Of a stretch of DNA of 64,000 bases, positions 22,830-35,600 are shown one piece after another. The stretch spans positions 17,977,769-18,041,768 of the forward strand of contig JAUJPP010000007.1 in NCBI GenBank assembly GCA_030562195.1, written 5' to 3'. The translations under genes were made by a program, and so were the position numbers. Source of the stretch: Nipponacmea schrenckii. Its lineage: Eukaryota; Mollusca; Gastropoda; Lottiidae. The notes under the pieces were generated by a model. It ran no database searches and had not been told where the DNA came from. It was given only the letters and a program-made list of their open reading frames with translations. The first letter of the stretch is position 1, and the number at the start of each line of letters is the position of its first letter.

Positions 22830-23849
22830 ATGAATCAACCAACGAATAAAACCACCAGTCTATCTTATCAAAATAGCACTAAGGATCAAATGTTAAATTT
22901 TTACACCTTGTTGATACCGTCTTCAGTCACTATTGTTTTGAATCTAGTAAGTTTCTGTGTTGTTCTATCGAATCAAAAGATTCATGCAAGAATTAAGGTT
23001 TGTTTCATTGGTCATTTATTAACTGATTTAGGATTTGGAGTTTCAAATTTAAACATTCCCATAAGATATTTTATTGGAATTCGAAATTCCTCATCTTGCT
23101 ACTGGAATGTGATAACGTATTTTGGATTTTTAGCTGTGACAAGCTGCATGGCATTATTACAAACTTTCGATCGTTTCCTCGTTCTGAAACTGACATATTC
23201 GTATGTTGCGTGGATAACCGCGACTAAAATGATCATCATGGTAGTCTTGATTTACTTATGTAATATGATTATATTTGGAGTGAGTTTCTCCATTGGATTT
23301 AAGGCGGAAGTCGACGTGGGATGTCTCGGTTTATCAGGGGGTAAGATGGGTTATTTTCTAGTTACTGTTTTATTTTCAGTCAGTATCGTTACAGTGGTTT
23401 GTATATATATCTATATTGCTACAGTTGTGCGACGGCATGGAAAAGATATACAAAATGCGACAATCGCAAGACCCAATGACGCTGGCTTAAGTGCTCTGAT
23501 ACGTGACAAGAAGAATTTGATGACGTTAGCAATTATTGTGATTCTTTATATTGTGTGTTATACTCCAATAACTATAACGTTAGTTCAGATACTGTGGAAT
23601 TGGGAAACTAGGATTACATATTTTCATAACTACATGCCTTATCATTCCTTAATCCTTATTATGGCCAACAGCATCATTAACCCTATAATATATATCTGGA
23701 GATTGAAGACAACCCGCGAAGTATGTCATCACAGACTCGTAAGTTGCTTTAAGGCATCGGGGCGAACTTCTGTGGTGGAATCATCAGTTCAACAGAGGCA
23801 ACACTATCGTCTGAACGCTATAGGTATCGGGTTCTCATTAGCTCCATAG
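22830..23849 (+). CDS. Rhodopsin-like (class A) G-protein-coupled receptor 1
   Basis: Single coding exon, 339 aa. The ATG at 22830 is chosen because an acceptor (CCTTTCAG at about 22807-22814) lies just upstream; the longer open frame is intronic. The N-terminus has N-glycosylation sites (NKT, NST). Seven hydrophobic helices follow. TM2 carries LLTDL, the extracellular Cys before TM3 is in SSSCYW, and the TM3 end is DRF instead of DRY. TM6 has CYTP instead of CWxP, and TM7 is NSIINPIIY. The cytoplasmic tail has a Cys suitable for palmitoylation (LVSCFK). Expected at the plasma membrane coupling to heterotrimeric G proteins. The ligand is unknown. Locally duplicated intronless-coding receptors of this kind are often chemosensory in gastropods, but that is inference. 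Confidence 0.88.
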   Translation: MNQPTNKTTSLSYQNSTKDQMLNFYTLLIPSSVTIVLNLVSFCVVLSNQKIHARIKVCFIGHLLTDLGFGVSNLNIPIRYFIGIRNSSSCYWNVITYFGFLAVTSCMALLQTFDRFLVLKLTYSYVAWITATKMIIMVVLIYLCNMIIFGVSFSIGFKAEVDVGCLGLSGGKMGYFLVTVLFSVSIVTVVCIYIYIATVVRRHGKDIQNATIARPNDAGLSALIRDKKNLMTLAIIVILYIVCYTPITITLVQILWNWETRITYFHNYMPYHSLILIMANSIINPIIYIWRLKTTREVCHHRLVSCFKASGRTSVVESSVQQRQHYRLNAIGIGFSLAP

Positions 23850-24079
23850 CTGGTCGTTGTTTGATAACAAATAACTTTTATATTGTGATAGTTATTATCA
23901 TTGTGTTTGTTGTCTCACAAAATTATTGTTGTTTGAATTGCTTTATATTATATTTTTTGACACTTTATTACTTTATTGAAGATATGTATACGTGTATATA
24001 TATTTATATATGATGATAATTAGAATCTGCCTCTCAGAACAAAAATTAAAACAAATACAAAAATATCAATATTGTATGT
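23850..24079. other. 3' flank of GPCR 1
   Basis: AT-rich 3' UTR or flank, with a TATATA run near 24000 and no separate gene. Confidence 0.4.
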
Positions 24080-26586
24080 TTTATATTAAAGCGAATGTTA
24101 TCAGGCCTGGCGAGCTATCTGTTAACTTAATTAAATAAAGAAAAAATTCTGCTTTATGTTTCTGCTACACGATAACTGGCGAGGGCAAATGGTCACGATT
24201 TCGTAATTTCTTTCAAATATTTTGTCATTATTCCAAATTTAGAAATGAGATTCATGAATTCACTTTGCACGTCACGTGATCAATTGCGTTTACGCAGCAT
24301 TAAATTGCTTATGTGACCAAAATTAATGTGTAAATATTATTTTATATTTTAGATACTCTTATTAATGCAAATGGCTGTTTTACATGATCGGTTATTCAAG
24401 AATTAAACGTTGGTCTCATTAGCATTATTGATGTGTTCTATTTTTGATACTTTTATTAATACAGATTAACTGTTTTATATGAAATGGACAAAAATCTTCG
24501 ATAACGTCATTGTTGTGTCTTGACTGGTCACGTGACAAACTACAATGTACTACAATCTACATATTTGTTTGATAAACTGTAGTTTATATTTACATTTCTA
24601 CTATCATTCCCTTCAATGAACCATTTACGCTGGCGTTTATTTTTCGATAAACTGTCATTTGTCACCTGACGCTATGATGTAGGTCAAGGCACATCACTAA
24701 CGCCATCTAAGATTTGTGTCAATTTGGTATAAAACAGTGAATTTGTATTTATAAACGTATCAAAAATATAAATATAAGAACGAAACGTTGGTCTCATTAG
24801 CACTATTGGTGTGTAAACGCAATAGATAAGGTCACAAACATCCACAAATAACTCATGACTCATATATTTATTCAGACTGTGTCATGGACCTGTTTTGTCG
24901 ACATCATTTTTTCACCTGACAGCAACAGTTTAGCGAAAATTAAACGCCAGTATCTGATTTATTGAAGGCGGTGTAGTAGAAATGTAAATATGTATTTGAA
25001 ACTCGCCATTTATATGAATAAATATATACAACTTCATTGACTTTCGTTACTTACATCATAATTACGATTAAGGACAATTAATTATGCAACGTACCTTGTT
25101 AGTAACAGATCATGTGATGCCCACATAATGTGTTGAATGTTGACAGAAGATCCATCTTTTTTTAAACACTTTTTCCCCCATTTTCAGTTTTCTATCTATT
25201 TGTTGTTATAACAGAGATATAGGTTGAAGTGTCAGACACTTGTTTAATAATAAGGTGCGTAACGTCTCAACACTATATACATGCATTGTTATCTGAAGGA
25301 TGAAGAAGAAGGGTAAACATATGAATATATAGCAGAAAAGGTGTAGCTCTAAGATAAGTGTTGTATTGATATTAATCATCACCTTGTTTACTTGGTAAAG
25401 CACTTTTCTAAAAAGTTCCCTGTTTATGTGAACAAGCTATAACAAGTATCAGTATGTGCTACAAGTCCAATAATCACTAAATGATAATAACAATTTGAAA
25501 AAAAAAGTTTAGTAAAATGAACTTAGCAAATATATGTCCAAATTTGAGGTTTTCACTAACTCCCATAAAGCAAGAAAGCCTTCTTTAGTTCAGTATTGTT
25601 TTAACGATGAATCAAACCTTACATAACCAAACCGCAATAGCCCAATTTTAGAATCTGCAAAAATAAATCCAATTGATCAGGAAAAGCATCCAAAAATACA
25701 CTAAATTTCTCAGTAAGTCGGCCATTTTTTTAAGGACTACTTTTTACTCAAGGAGTATGGTGGTCTATACCTCTCGGATGAATGCTATCTTTGGATTTTA
25801 AAATCTTAAAAATCAACTGATTGTCCTCGTCATCAAACTCCGAGGGATCTTTACGTTTTTGAACAGATTCCAATGAGAATAATAGAGTAAATAGGAACTT
25901 CTATAAAAGTAACTGTTACACTTCTCCACTCAGCTGGGAAGGAGAAGAAGGCCTATGTAGGCTATGACTGGGATCAAAACACTGAACAGAATACAATACA
26001 CAAACTGGCACACGAAAAATACTCGAAAAACAGCAATAATACTGTGCAGAGATAATACGATTTAGATTTTGTTTTAGATTTTGTTTATTACACTAAGAAG
26101 AGAGGCAACATCCGGTTCAAAAATACAGAGTTATTTCCCTTAGTGTCACTTCCTCCTAAACCTCAACGTACACAGTAGGCCTACCACATTGCACAAAAAG
26201 GTACCCCCCTTATATCCACTTTACACTTTCTCCACTTCATCGGCCATAAGGCTCTACTCTAAAGCTTGACACACTTTCGTTCTACCTTCGGCCACAAATC
26301 AAAATGTAATTCTCTACCTGTGAACAAGCCGAAAATTATAAATTATTGCCTTTGAAGTTTGATAACATCAGTAGTGTCATTCTTTGTTGCCCAGATTACT
26401 AGCTCAATATCTTTCTGTGAAAGTATGTATCAATTTTCTTACCGTAGTGGCGCTTATACTCTCGGTGTTCAAGAGTAAATAAAATATCTTGTTCTTGCCA
26501 GAATATAGCATGTAAAGAGCGAGAAAATGCGTTCTCAGCATTTTTGTATTCTAAGCACCCCTGTGATGTTTGTCCGACATAATCTG

Positions 26587-27054
26587 TATGGAGGGGTATC
26601 GTTGCCAAAACTGTGTGCAAAGTCAAGATTGCAAAGTCAAAAATCCATATTTCCGCATGTTAATGAAGGTTTAACGTCGCCTTTAATAACTTCCGTGGAT
26701 TTCCGTAATATGCTAATGAAGTAGGTCACGGAACCTTATATGGTAAACGTTCAAGAATACAGACGTCGAGTTTACAGATGTCGAGAATGCAAAGTCAAGA
26801 ATACACAGTTGGTAATGGTATTGATGCAAAATGCAGAAGTTAATATTGTTAGAAAACGATTTCAAGTTGGCGTTTTCATTGTTATAATTGACAATCTTGA
26901 AAACCGAAATGAGTAATTGTTGATATGCAATTCAAATTGCGACATTCTGATTTTGTAGAGAATGAATTTTGTAAAACGTGACATGTGGATATATGAATTT
27001 TTGACTCTGCAATCTTGACTTTGCACACAGTTTTGGCAACGATACCCCTCCATA
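26587..27054. mobile_element. 468-bp foldback MITE with ~65-bp terminal inverted repeats
   Basis: The left end TATGGAGGGGTATCGTTGCC, continuing through AAAACTGTGTGCAAAGTCAA, is mirrored at the right end with only two or three mismatches over about 65 bp. Direct repeats AATCTG flank it at 26581-26586 and 27055-27060, a 6-bp target duplication. No coding capacity. TSD length suggests an IS3EU- or Dada-type mobiliser, but this is inference. Confidence 0.8.
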
Positions 27055-28559
27055 AATCTGACCATAGTTTCAGAGTCTAAGCCTATATACTTGCAATGAG
27101 TCTTTGCGTCTCCTTAAATTATAAGTAGACTCATTTCTATTAAACATCACTACAAGGGTGCAAAAATTTGCAACTGTATAGCCTTTTCATATCATTATCA
27201 TTAAACATGTTGTGAGTTATTTTCTTCTTCCGTCCCCTGCGTGAATTGGAATTTCTTACTAGGCCCACTCTCGACTCCGAGTCTATTTGGGAGCTATGTA
27301 TGACTAGCCTAGTAGGAAAAAGGAAGCCTTTGAGTTTTATAGAAGGAGGTGCAAAATGGTTTTACTTTTGAGTCGTGGATTTATATATTAGTATGGGCAG
27401 AAAGGCCAAGGCCTTAATTTTTTTCAGGTTGTCTTGGACTAAACCAATACACAACTGTCCATCCATACAATAATAAAATATTTGTTTGGCACTCAAAAGT
27501 TCAACATAATTAAAGATTTCCTTCCTAAAACGTTAAAACAAAGCATTCAGATAGATGGTATGAAAAAAAAAATTGTTTTTTTAAACTATTTTGTCACTTA
27601 TTTTTGGCTAGCAACGGGACCTAGCGGTCACGTGATGTTTTTGTCAGGTAATAGGGTGCTATTTTCGGAAATCATCATTTTTTGGTATAAATAGATTATC
27701 AAATTGACAAATATTTTTTTGAATGACTAACAATACAAATTGTACACATTGACAATTGCTAGATTACTTGTATTTTTTGTAATGTCACAAATTTTAGCTC
27801 AGCAAGAGCCCTATCACATCAGGGATGCACATACGCTGGAAATATAGTTCGCGATTTATTTATTTTTAGTCAACTGGTTTTTAATTGTTTCATCTTTACT
27901 GTTGACTTTTATTTCTTTTTCTTGGTATTATACATCATATTTTCGAAAACAATAATCGAAATTGTCTTTTCTTGCAATTGCGTATTTGTACATGTGAAAC
28001 CGACACGAAGGGTGACACGAGTTTGAACCGAGTGTGCACGAAATAACATTAATTTTTAATGTTTAATTTCAATTTAAAAAATCAACAGCAATCAGCATCA
28101 GAATCTTCTGATACCAAATGAGCAATAACACATATTTTCAGGTAAATAGGTCAATTTAATAACTTGCGCTTGTGTTGTTTCTGCATTTCGGGGCATGTTT
28201 GTTTTGTTTGCGAATCCGCAATTTTGATTACAGTATTATGGATGGCTAATAACTTTGTTCAATTGTGCTTCTATCTCAATGTATTTTGAAAAAATAAGCT
28301 TCGACTGTTCAGTTTTGTCGTTATCGTTATCTATGGGAGTTAGTGATTTGAAATTTTGTACTATTTTGACTTAGAAAATTTGGGTTCATCAAGTGCACAT
28401 TGAAGTTTAAAGGAATTGCTTCCTCAAATTTTGATTTTGATGTTCATCTGCCCATTTGGGAAATTTGTATCCATGGACCCCGTGTCGTGGTAAGAAATAA
28501 ATTTTTGACAAAATTTACAGCAGATTTCAAAATGGCTGAGGTTTACCTTCCCCTAAATC

Positions 28560-28965
28560 ACGGAATCCAACCTTCGATAACTCTTTCCAGAAATCTGGTG
28601 AAAAGTTTCCACTATCTCACATGAAAGCCTGGCCAATACTTGGTTTCTGTACAAAAATTCAATAAAGCATGACCATGAAAATATTGATCTAGTGATGAAA
28701 AGTGAAAAATGAAAATGAAAGTAAACCACTACATTTTATCAACATCCGCTAGACTGTCACTGCACACAAAACCACTATTTTTAGAAATAACCTTCCGCCA
28801 ATTAAATTAAATTTCTCATTATCTTAGAAATTCTAAAAGAAAATGCAATTTCAGACATCAAATTCCAAATCTATACTAAAAATGAGTCAAAATGGGCATG
28901 CAAAAACTCCAAAAGGAAGTGAAAAAGAGGGTTTCTAAAAATAGCTCACACTAAATTCCTATATA
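28560..28965 (-). repeat. Dispersed ~400-bp repeat, copy 1
   Basis: Reverse complement of 32505-32930 and 39487-39893. Shared blocks include TTTTGGGGTTTTTGCATGCC type sequence, GGCGGAAGGTTATTTCTAA and CAAGCGGATGTTG. No TIRs or poly-A were identified. Confidence 0.75.
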
Positions 28966-28984
28966 ATCACGATAAAACTTTTAC

Positions 28985-29275
28985 ACAAGTTCGAATTTTT
29001 AATAGAACAGTGTTTGAGTTATTGCCCTTGACCCAAAATTTTAATGTTGATGCAACAAAACCTACAATTTTCAATGGATTTCGATGAAATTTGAGTAAAA
29101 TTTCGTCAAAATTCTATAGTGGTTGCAATAAGGAGCTTCAATTTTCAAAGAATTTTTATGAAACTTGGAATTGATAAGACAATAGTCAAGTTCGAATTTG
29201 ACTATTTTATTGATGAGCGATTTTGAGTTATTGCCCTTGACTTAATAAAATTGCGTCAAATATATTTACGTGACT
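28985..29275 (+). mobile_element. Decayed Pearl-like core repeats
   Basis: Two diverged units with GAGTTATTGCCCTTGAC and GAAACTTGG, the conserved words of the 162-bp core at 10951-12400. The ends are missing. Confidence 0.6.
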
Positions 29276-29744
29276 TTTAATATTTTTTTAATCTTAGGTA
29301 TTTAAAATTACTTATTTTAAATAATCTGTACAGTTTTTGTACGTTTGTGATTTACACCGGAAGGAGGTCGCCTTAGATGAATTTGAGAAACCGGAAATTC
29401 CTTCGAATAAATCTTGTTTAAAAAAAATTAAACTAGGAAACCCGAGGTAAATCAGTCCATAAATAATCTCTACAGCTTCCAAACAAATCTAATAGACATT
29501 ATACATAAGTCACTTCATGTTAAATATTCATATTTGAGTCAAGCCCATTTTATCATTTAAAAATTGAGCAAGCGAACTTCCCAAATACAAAAAATAAAAT
29601 TTATTACTTACCCCTTATAAGAAATCCTAGGTATATCATATACAGAATTCTGGGAAAATTATACAAACACTTGCTCGCTAACCCGAAGATCCAGTATTCA
29701 ATTACAGCAAAGGTAAATATAAAATTCAGATTTTGTCGGAGCGA

Positions 29745-29830
29745 CTGACATGGAAAAAACCGTCGAGTCGTCCGAGGCCCCGTGCGCTACAGGTTGTGCA
29801 CTGCATGTTTAAACATAAATAATTTAGAAG
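29745..29830 (+). repeat. Short conserved interspersed repeat (SINE-like fragment)
   Basis: CCGAGGCCCCGTGCGCTACA and the following TTGTGCA match CCGAAGCCCCGTGTGCTACA at 62918-62937. A similar phrase is familiar from molluscan interspersed repeats. The fragment is too short to classify. Confidence 0.45.
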
Positions 29831-31069
29831 GTTGAATTTCGTGATTTAACATGGAAATAGATGGCAAATGAATTGGTGGACCGAGTCCAGATACTCGTCT
29901 TAGTCGCTAATGATTTTAATTCAACATTATCTCCCTTTAATAATGCTTTACCAAGTAAACAAGGTGATGATTAATATCAATACAACACTTATCTTAGCTA
30001 CACCTTTTCTGGTATATATTCATATGTTTACCCTTCTTCTTCATTCCTTCAGATAACAACGCATGTATATAGTGTTGAGACGTTACGCACCTTATTATTA
30101 AACAAGTGTCTGACACTACAACCTATATCTTTGTTCAAAGAACACAACAAATAGATAGAAAGTTACAACTGAAAATGGGGGAAAATGTGTTAAAAAAAAA
30201 AAGATTTGATCTTGTGTCGACATTAAACAAATTATTTGAGCATCCCATGATCACACGTTATATAATTCAATTGTTCTTAATCGTAACGGGTGCATCAACA
30301 ACATCATCTGTTAAGTTATAATTATGATGTAAGTAACGAAAGTCAATGAAGTTGTATATATTTATTCATATAAATGACGAGTTTCAAATACATATTTACA
30401 TTTCTACTAGACCGCCTTCAATAAATCAGATACTGGCGTTTAATTTTCGATAAACTGTAGCTGTCACTTGACACAATGATGTCGACAAAACAGGGCCATG
30501 ACACAGTCTACGATATATATTCAAATATTTATTTTTCTACTATCACTGACTACAATGAACCCTTTTCCCTAACTGTCGTTTATTTTTCGATAAACTGTAG
30601 TTTGTCACATGACGCCATCAAAGATTTGAGTGAATTTCATAATATAAAACAGTGAATTTGAATTGATAAAAATATCAAAAATAAACAAGCCACAAATAAA
30701 CATAAATGACTTCGTCATTTATTCAAGTTGTCAGGTGAACTATTGCGTTTACGCACCAACGCAATAATAAGAGTATCACATTAGCAATTTATTGCTGCGT
30801 AAACGCAATTGATCACGTGACGTGACGTGGCGTGGCGTGAATAGTGAATCTCATTTCTAAATTTGGAATAATTACATAACAAAATATTTGAAAGAAATTA
30901 CGAAATCGAGACCATTCGCAGTCGCCAGGTATCGTGTAGCAGAAACATAAAGCAGATTTTTTTTTTCTTTATTTATTTAAGAAAACAGATGGCTTACCAG
31001 GCCAGATAACATTCACTTTATGTCAGTTAGTAACAGTTTTTACATTGAATTAATATACACAATATAATC

Positions 31070-31358
31070 ATATTATATATATATAAATAAAGACTACCAT
31101 GATGATAATTTTAGTCGCGATTATACACGCAACAAAGGAATATGTCAGTTTCAGAACGAGGAACGATCGAAAGTTTGTAATAATGCTATGCAGCTTGTCA
31201 CAGCTAAAAATCCACAATACGTTATCACATTCCAGTAGCAAGATGAGGAATATCGAATTCCAATTAAATATCCTATGGGAATGTTCAAATTTGAAACTCC
31301 AAATCCTAAATCAGTTAATAAATGACCAATGAAACAAACCTTAATTCTGGCATGAAGC
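31070..31358 (-). pseudogene. Truncated GPCR, partner of GPCR 1 in the right arm
   Basis: On the minus strand this reads as the intracellular loop 1 to TM4 part of the receptor, with the TM2 region HLLTDLGFGVSNLNIPI and the TM3 region following. It is closer to GPCR 1 (IPI after SNLN) than to the receptor at 40346. One base is missing in the DRF region (AACGAGGAACG against AACGAGGAAACG). At 31090 the match to the coding region ends inside TM4 and continues directly with sequence found downstream of GPCR 1, so the 3' half was deleted. It cannot give a receptor. Confidence 0.85.
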
Positions 31359-31721
31359 TGGGTTTAAACGCCAGACATGACCGCGCTGGTCTTAAGTGTA
31401 AAAACACGAACGCTAATGCCCGCATGCGCCGACCTTTATTCGTGTCATAAAGTATGGAATTATATAACTGATAAAGATAGCCATGGTAAGTATCGTAGTT
31501 TAGTGCCATCGATATCAATTAATATACGTAAAACGTATAATTAATTAAACGTATATAAAACGTATATAATGGTTCGCCAGACATTGTCCCGGTCTTTATA
31601 TAATAAGACCGGGTTGTCAAGTACAAACACTTTCATCTGTGTTATCAACGTTGTCCATGTTTGGAAAAAAGATTCAAATCACTCCTTGCCTGAGTTGTAC
31701 AATAGCCACTTGGTTGATTGC

Positions 31722-31940
31722 CGGCGTTTGCTAGCGTAAAGGTGGGTTTTTACTTCTTACGGCGTTTGAAGCCGTAAAACGCTTTGATACGCTGGGATAC
31801 GGCGTTTGTCGGCGTTCTTCAGCGCATCGATTTATCCTTTCCTCGCCAGCGAGACACGCCGTATAACGGCGTTGACAGCGTAACTTTTTCCAGAGTTCAA
31901 TGGTATTGAACTTTCCAGCGTTTACGCTAGCAAACATGAG
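31722..31940. repeat. Small foldback with inner GGCGT palindromes
   Basis: GTTTGCTAGCGTAAA near 31727 and TTTACGCTAGCAAAC near 31920 are perfect inverted repeats around a GC-rich core with many GGCGTTTG/ACGCC words. It is probably a small MITE. No target duplication was found. Confidence 0.5.
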
Positions 31941-32504
31941 CTTCTCTTTAACCCAAATTCTGTTATCTTAAAATCTTCAACCTTCAGATCCCCTGTAAAC
32001 CAATAACCTCAGTAGATTCTACGAACTATTGTATAAAAAGCCTTTATTCAACGCAAAAAAACGCATCGTCAAACTAGGCCAGACAAGACCGAATGATCTA
32101 GTCTCTCACTGCCTTCTGCAGAGAGACAGTAGACCGAAGTATCAAAATATCGTGAAATAGCGCAACCAATTTGGTTGCGTTAAGATATTCGTCTTCCTAT
32201 GGCTTTTTTTATCAAAATGTTTCAATTTTCCTGTATGTCAATACGTCAGCTACATACCAACCTATGGAACGCCGTAACTGCCTTTTGTTAGTATTTTTGC
32301 AGAATCAGCATCTTTTTGTATTATCAGCATCATCTTTTCGTATTATCATCTTTTCGTATTATCATCTTTTTGCATTATAAGCATCATCTTTTTGCAGTAT
32401 CAGCATCTTTTTGAATTATCAGCATCATCTTTTCGTATTATCATCTTTTTGCATTATCAGCATCATCTTTTTGTATTATTTCATGCTAATTTAAATGATT
32501 GTAT

Positions 32505-32930
32505 TTAGTCCGTTCTATTTTTAGAAATTCTTTTTTTCCCTTCCTTTTGGGGTTTTTGCATGCCCATTTTTGATTAATTTTTAGTCTAGATTTGAAATTT
32601 GATGTCTTAAATCGCATTTTCTTTCAGAATTTCTGAGATAATGAGAAATTTAATTGGCGGAAGGTTATTTCTAATAATAGTGGTTTTGTGTGCAGTGACA
32701 GTCAAGCGGATGTTGGTAAAATGTAGTGGTTTACTTTCATTTTGTTTAGTTCAAAATTTTCATGGTCATGCTATATTGAAATTTTGTACAGAAACCAAGT
32801 ATTGGCCAGGCTCTGATGTGACATATAGGGAAGCTTTCAACGAGATTTCTGGAAAAAGATATAGAAGGTTGAATTTCGTGATTTAACATTGAAACAGATG
32901 GCAAATGAATTGGCGGTCTGAGTCCTAATC
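32505..32930 (+). repeat. Dispersed ~400-bp repeat, copy 2
   Basis: Same family as 28560-28965 (opposite strand) and 39487-39893. An 81-codon frame (32641-32886) is partly kept in copy 3, but with frame differences, so coding is doubtful. Confidence 0.75.
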
Positions 32931-35600
32931 TAAGTTGAACTATTCAAGCGTGGAGCTATTTTTAAGATGGTTGCCATTTTAATTAAGACTTACTGTCACT
33001 TATTGTCATTGAAAATTTCAGCCAATCAAAATCAATGATTTAGATCACGCGATTTTAATGTTTATTTGATAAAGATGGCGACTTTGATTGTGTAAAAATA
33101 GCCGCCTGATGAACATTTATCGACTTTGTACACAAGTAAATAATGTCATTTTGTTGAAAGGTACATATTATCCCACAATTATCTTTTACTTTACTAAATA
33201 TACTGTTTTAAAAGGTCTAAAGGAAGTATAACAAAATTTCGTGTTCTCAACAGGCTTGGTCGTCTGTCTCTAAAATACGTAGTATTATTTAGAGTTAACA
33301 TGTTGGTCTAGGCTAGACCAGCGTGAATCTGAGCTCGCACAAACTTTCTCCTCTTGAAGGAGTTTAAGATAGAGGGCTCACTTTCATCACCTAAACATCT
33401 AAACCTCTTTCAAAGGTATCAAATTGGTCGTCGACTGAGCACGTCATAAGGACTTTTAAGCTAAATTATTTCTTTCTTGACCAACTAGGCCGAGAAAAGC
33501 AAACTCAGTTTGTAGAAAACTCTGGCTGAAATCCACAAGACAGTGCGATGGACCCTAATATTTTAAGTAAATGCGATAGTTTATACGAAGATGTCTCCCG
33601 TTTACCACTGTTTAATGATATGAACAACCTTACCATATTTGAACGCCCTGTTTTGACCACTTTGAAAATGATCAGACAATTAAAAACCTGCAATAGGAGG
33701 TAAAACTCCATTCATTTAAAATCCGGAAGAGTGACAAGGGCAGTTACTGTGTCATTCAAAATCGCGAGGACTTCATCTTTGAAGTAGAATCTCAATTAAA
33801 TAATGTAAATCAACACCTTGTCCAAGTGTTATGGAAACAAATAAACAGATTAACAGTCTTATACACATTTTGGGGCAAAGAAGCTTTTTATCTGCTCCAA
33901 ACGACTATATTGGGAGGGGGGGGGGTGGAAACGCTGGCCCAAACTGAAAAAATGGTATCTGTTCTGACCATAGATCTTCAAATCGGTTTGAATCAAAAAT
34001 AAATATCTAACATAAAATTTTAGGTTACAAGAAAGTGACTTATTACATACTGTCGACAAAATTTGTTTGGAAGCTGTAGACCTAATTTATGAACCGATTT
34101 ACCGTGGGTCACGGAAAGTTAAATGTGGACAATGTAAATAAAGTCATAGTTAAAAATTTGATTTCAAGATGGAAAATGGTTGAAGAATCTATTATGTTGT
34201 ACGAAGATGATATTGTACTTCTCTTACTGGATTAAAAATCAATGGATGAAATGCACCCGCCCCTGTAATATCCTCTTTTAGAATAAGATAGTTATAGGCC
34301 GTGGACTGTGACTGTAAAATGTGCTTAAAAATGACTTTTTGTAGCACAACCTGGAGACTATTTTTTCTCACCTGGGATCTCTTCATATATGTTGTAGCAT
34401 ACTAAAAAATAATGTTCCCACTTACAGAAAGTGCCACAACTTCATTTTTCAGGCTTTAAAGATGCGCACTTTTGTCTTACTCCCTTCACATTTCATGATT
34501 TTCACCTAGCTATAAAAATACATCTGCAAATTGAGGAAGCATGAAATTTCAGGAATTGTTGGATATATGATATAGATTCCACTGGTGCAATTAATCAGTT
34601 CATAATAAAATGCTGAAATCCGCAGAACGCGCAATAAAGGAAACAAATTTCCGTCTAAAAATATTAAGATCAAATATTTGGTCTTAAATGCAATCAAATA
34701 GGTTTATCAGAAAAACTTGCAATATCTCCTTGCATAAAAGCTTGTAGCCGATTAAATTTATAGAAAGGGAACATTGCCAACATTGCCAAATCCTCCCAAT
34801 CTATATTTCTAGATTACATAAAGGGAGATAATCAACACTGAATACATTCATTGTAGCAGCTTTAATATGACCTAATAATTGAATTAAGACTATCAATTTT
34901 CACAGACAAAAAAACCCATCAAATCCCTTAATCATAGGAAACTATCTCAACCATCTCTTCTGATCCAGTGAGTTTACAAATTTTGACAGTTATCACTAGA
35001 ACACGAATCAGTACATGAAACATTCGAAGAATATCATCACCATGTCTTTGTTTCACAACCTTTATGGCATTTACAATAAATATTTTTTAAATAGACGATG
35101 GGACAGGATCTATGTCCAGACTCGGTTCATCAGATTTTCAGAGTATGATAGATTTAACCATTTAAGCAGATATATCATTAGCAGTTGTTGGGCAAGGTCC
35201 CACCATTTCACTGTATTGTTGTCTTCACAGCATAGCTCAGAATATAACATGTACAATACATTAACATCTGAATGTCGAGTGGTGAAGGGCGATGTATCAT
35301 GATCTGTTTCCATATAAATGTGTCACTTAAAGATGGCAAAATTCCTAAAATATAGTCTTGTGTTATGTCATCAACAAAAACCATTTCACTTCAAAACAGC
35401 TCCAACATTAACTTCAAAGCAAATGAACTGGAAAAAAGGAAAACACAATCATTGCTCAGATGTAAGGTTCTGTAGGGGTTCTATCATCCTGTTCAGGACA
35501 ATGGTCTGTCCAAGGAGTGGGAGAATTAAGACAAAGAAAAGAGAAAGATGTGGGATGATCATAATCATTATAATATAATTTAAAACAAAAATATTCATAC

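Larger units (their letters stand above)
15870..25405 (+). repeat. Left arm of a large inverted duplication
   Basis: Islands across this span are found as reverse complements, in mirrored order, within 29930-39966: 15880-15935 with 39915-39965; 15980-16340 with 39110-39450; 17940-18150 with 38990-39100; 19200-19330 with 38560-38690; 19640-19860 with 38300-38500; 19860-20000 with 34100-34250; 20960-21330 with 33370-33640; 22975-23265 with 31080-31358; 24080-25405 with 29945-31010. Divergence looks like roughly 15-25% with many indels, so the event is old. This arm keeps the intact GPCR. Confidence 0.8.
25406..29929. other. Spacer of the inverted duplication
   Basis: 4.5 kb between the arms. 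It contains the 468-bp MITE (26587-27054), a dispersed repeat (28560-28965), a decayed Pearl-like piece (28985-29275) and a short conserved repeat (29745-29830). 25406-26580 and 27061-28550 hold no gene that I can support; open frames there are 65-75 codons without motifs. Confidence 0.5.
31359..33369. other. Right-arm sequence without left-arm counterpart
   Basis: No gene seen. Contains a 9-bp-stem hairpin CCCGGTCTT..AAGACCGGG at about 31587-31614, a foldback at 31722-31940, a CATCATCTTTTTGTATTATC microrepeat (32290-32480) and a dispersed repeat (32505-32930). Confidence 0.5.

Noticed and set aside
31587..31614. Strong hairpin considered as an RNA terminator or structural RNA
   Set aside because: An isolated 9-bp stem with no T-run or RNA family features; more likely a transposon end.
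32641..32886. 81-codon frame in a dispersed repeat
   Set aside because: The frame is not preserved as a unit in the other copies.
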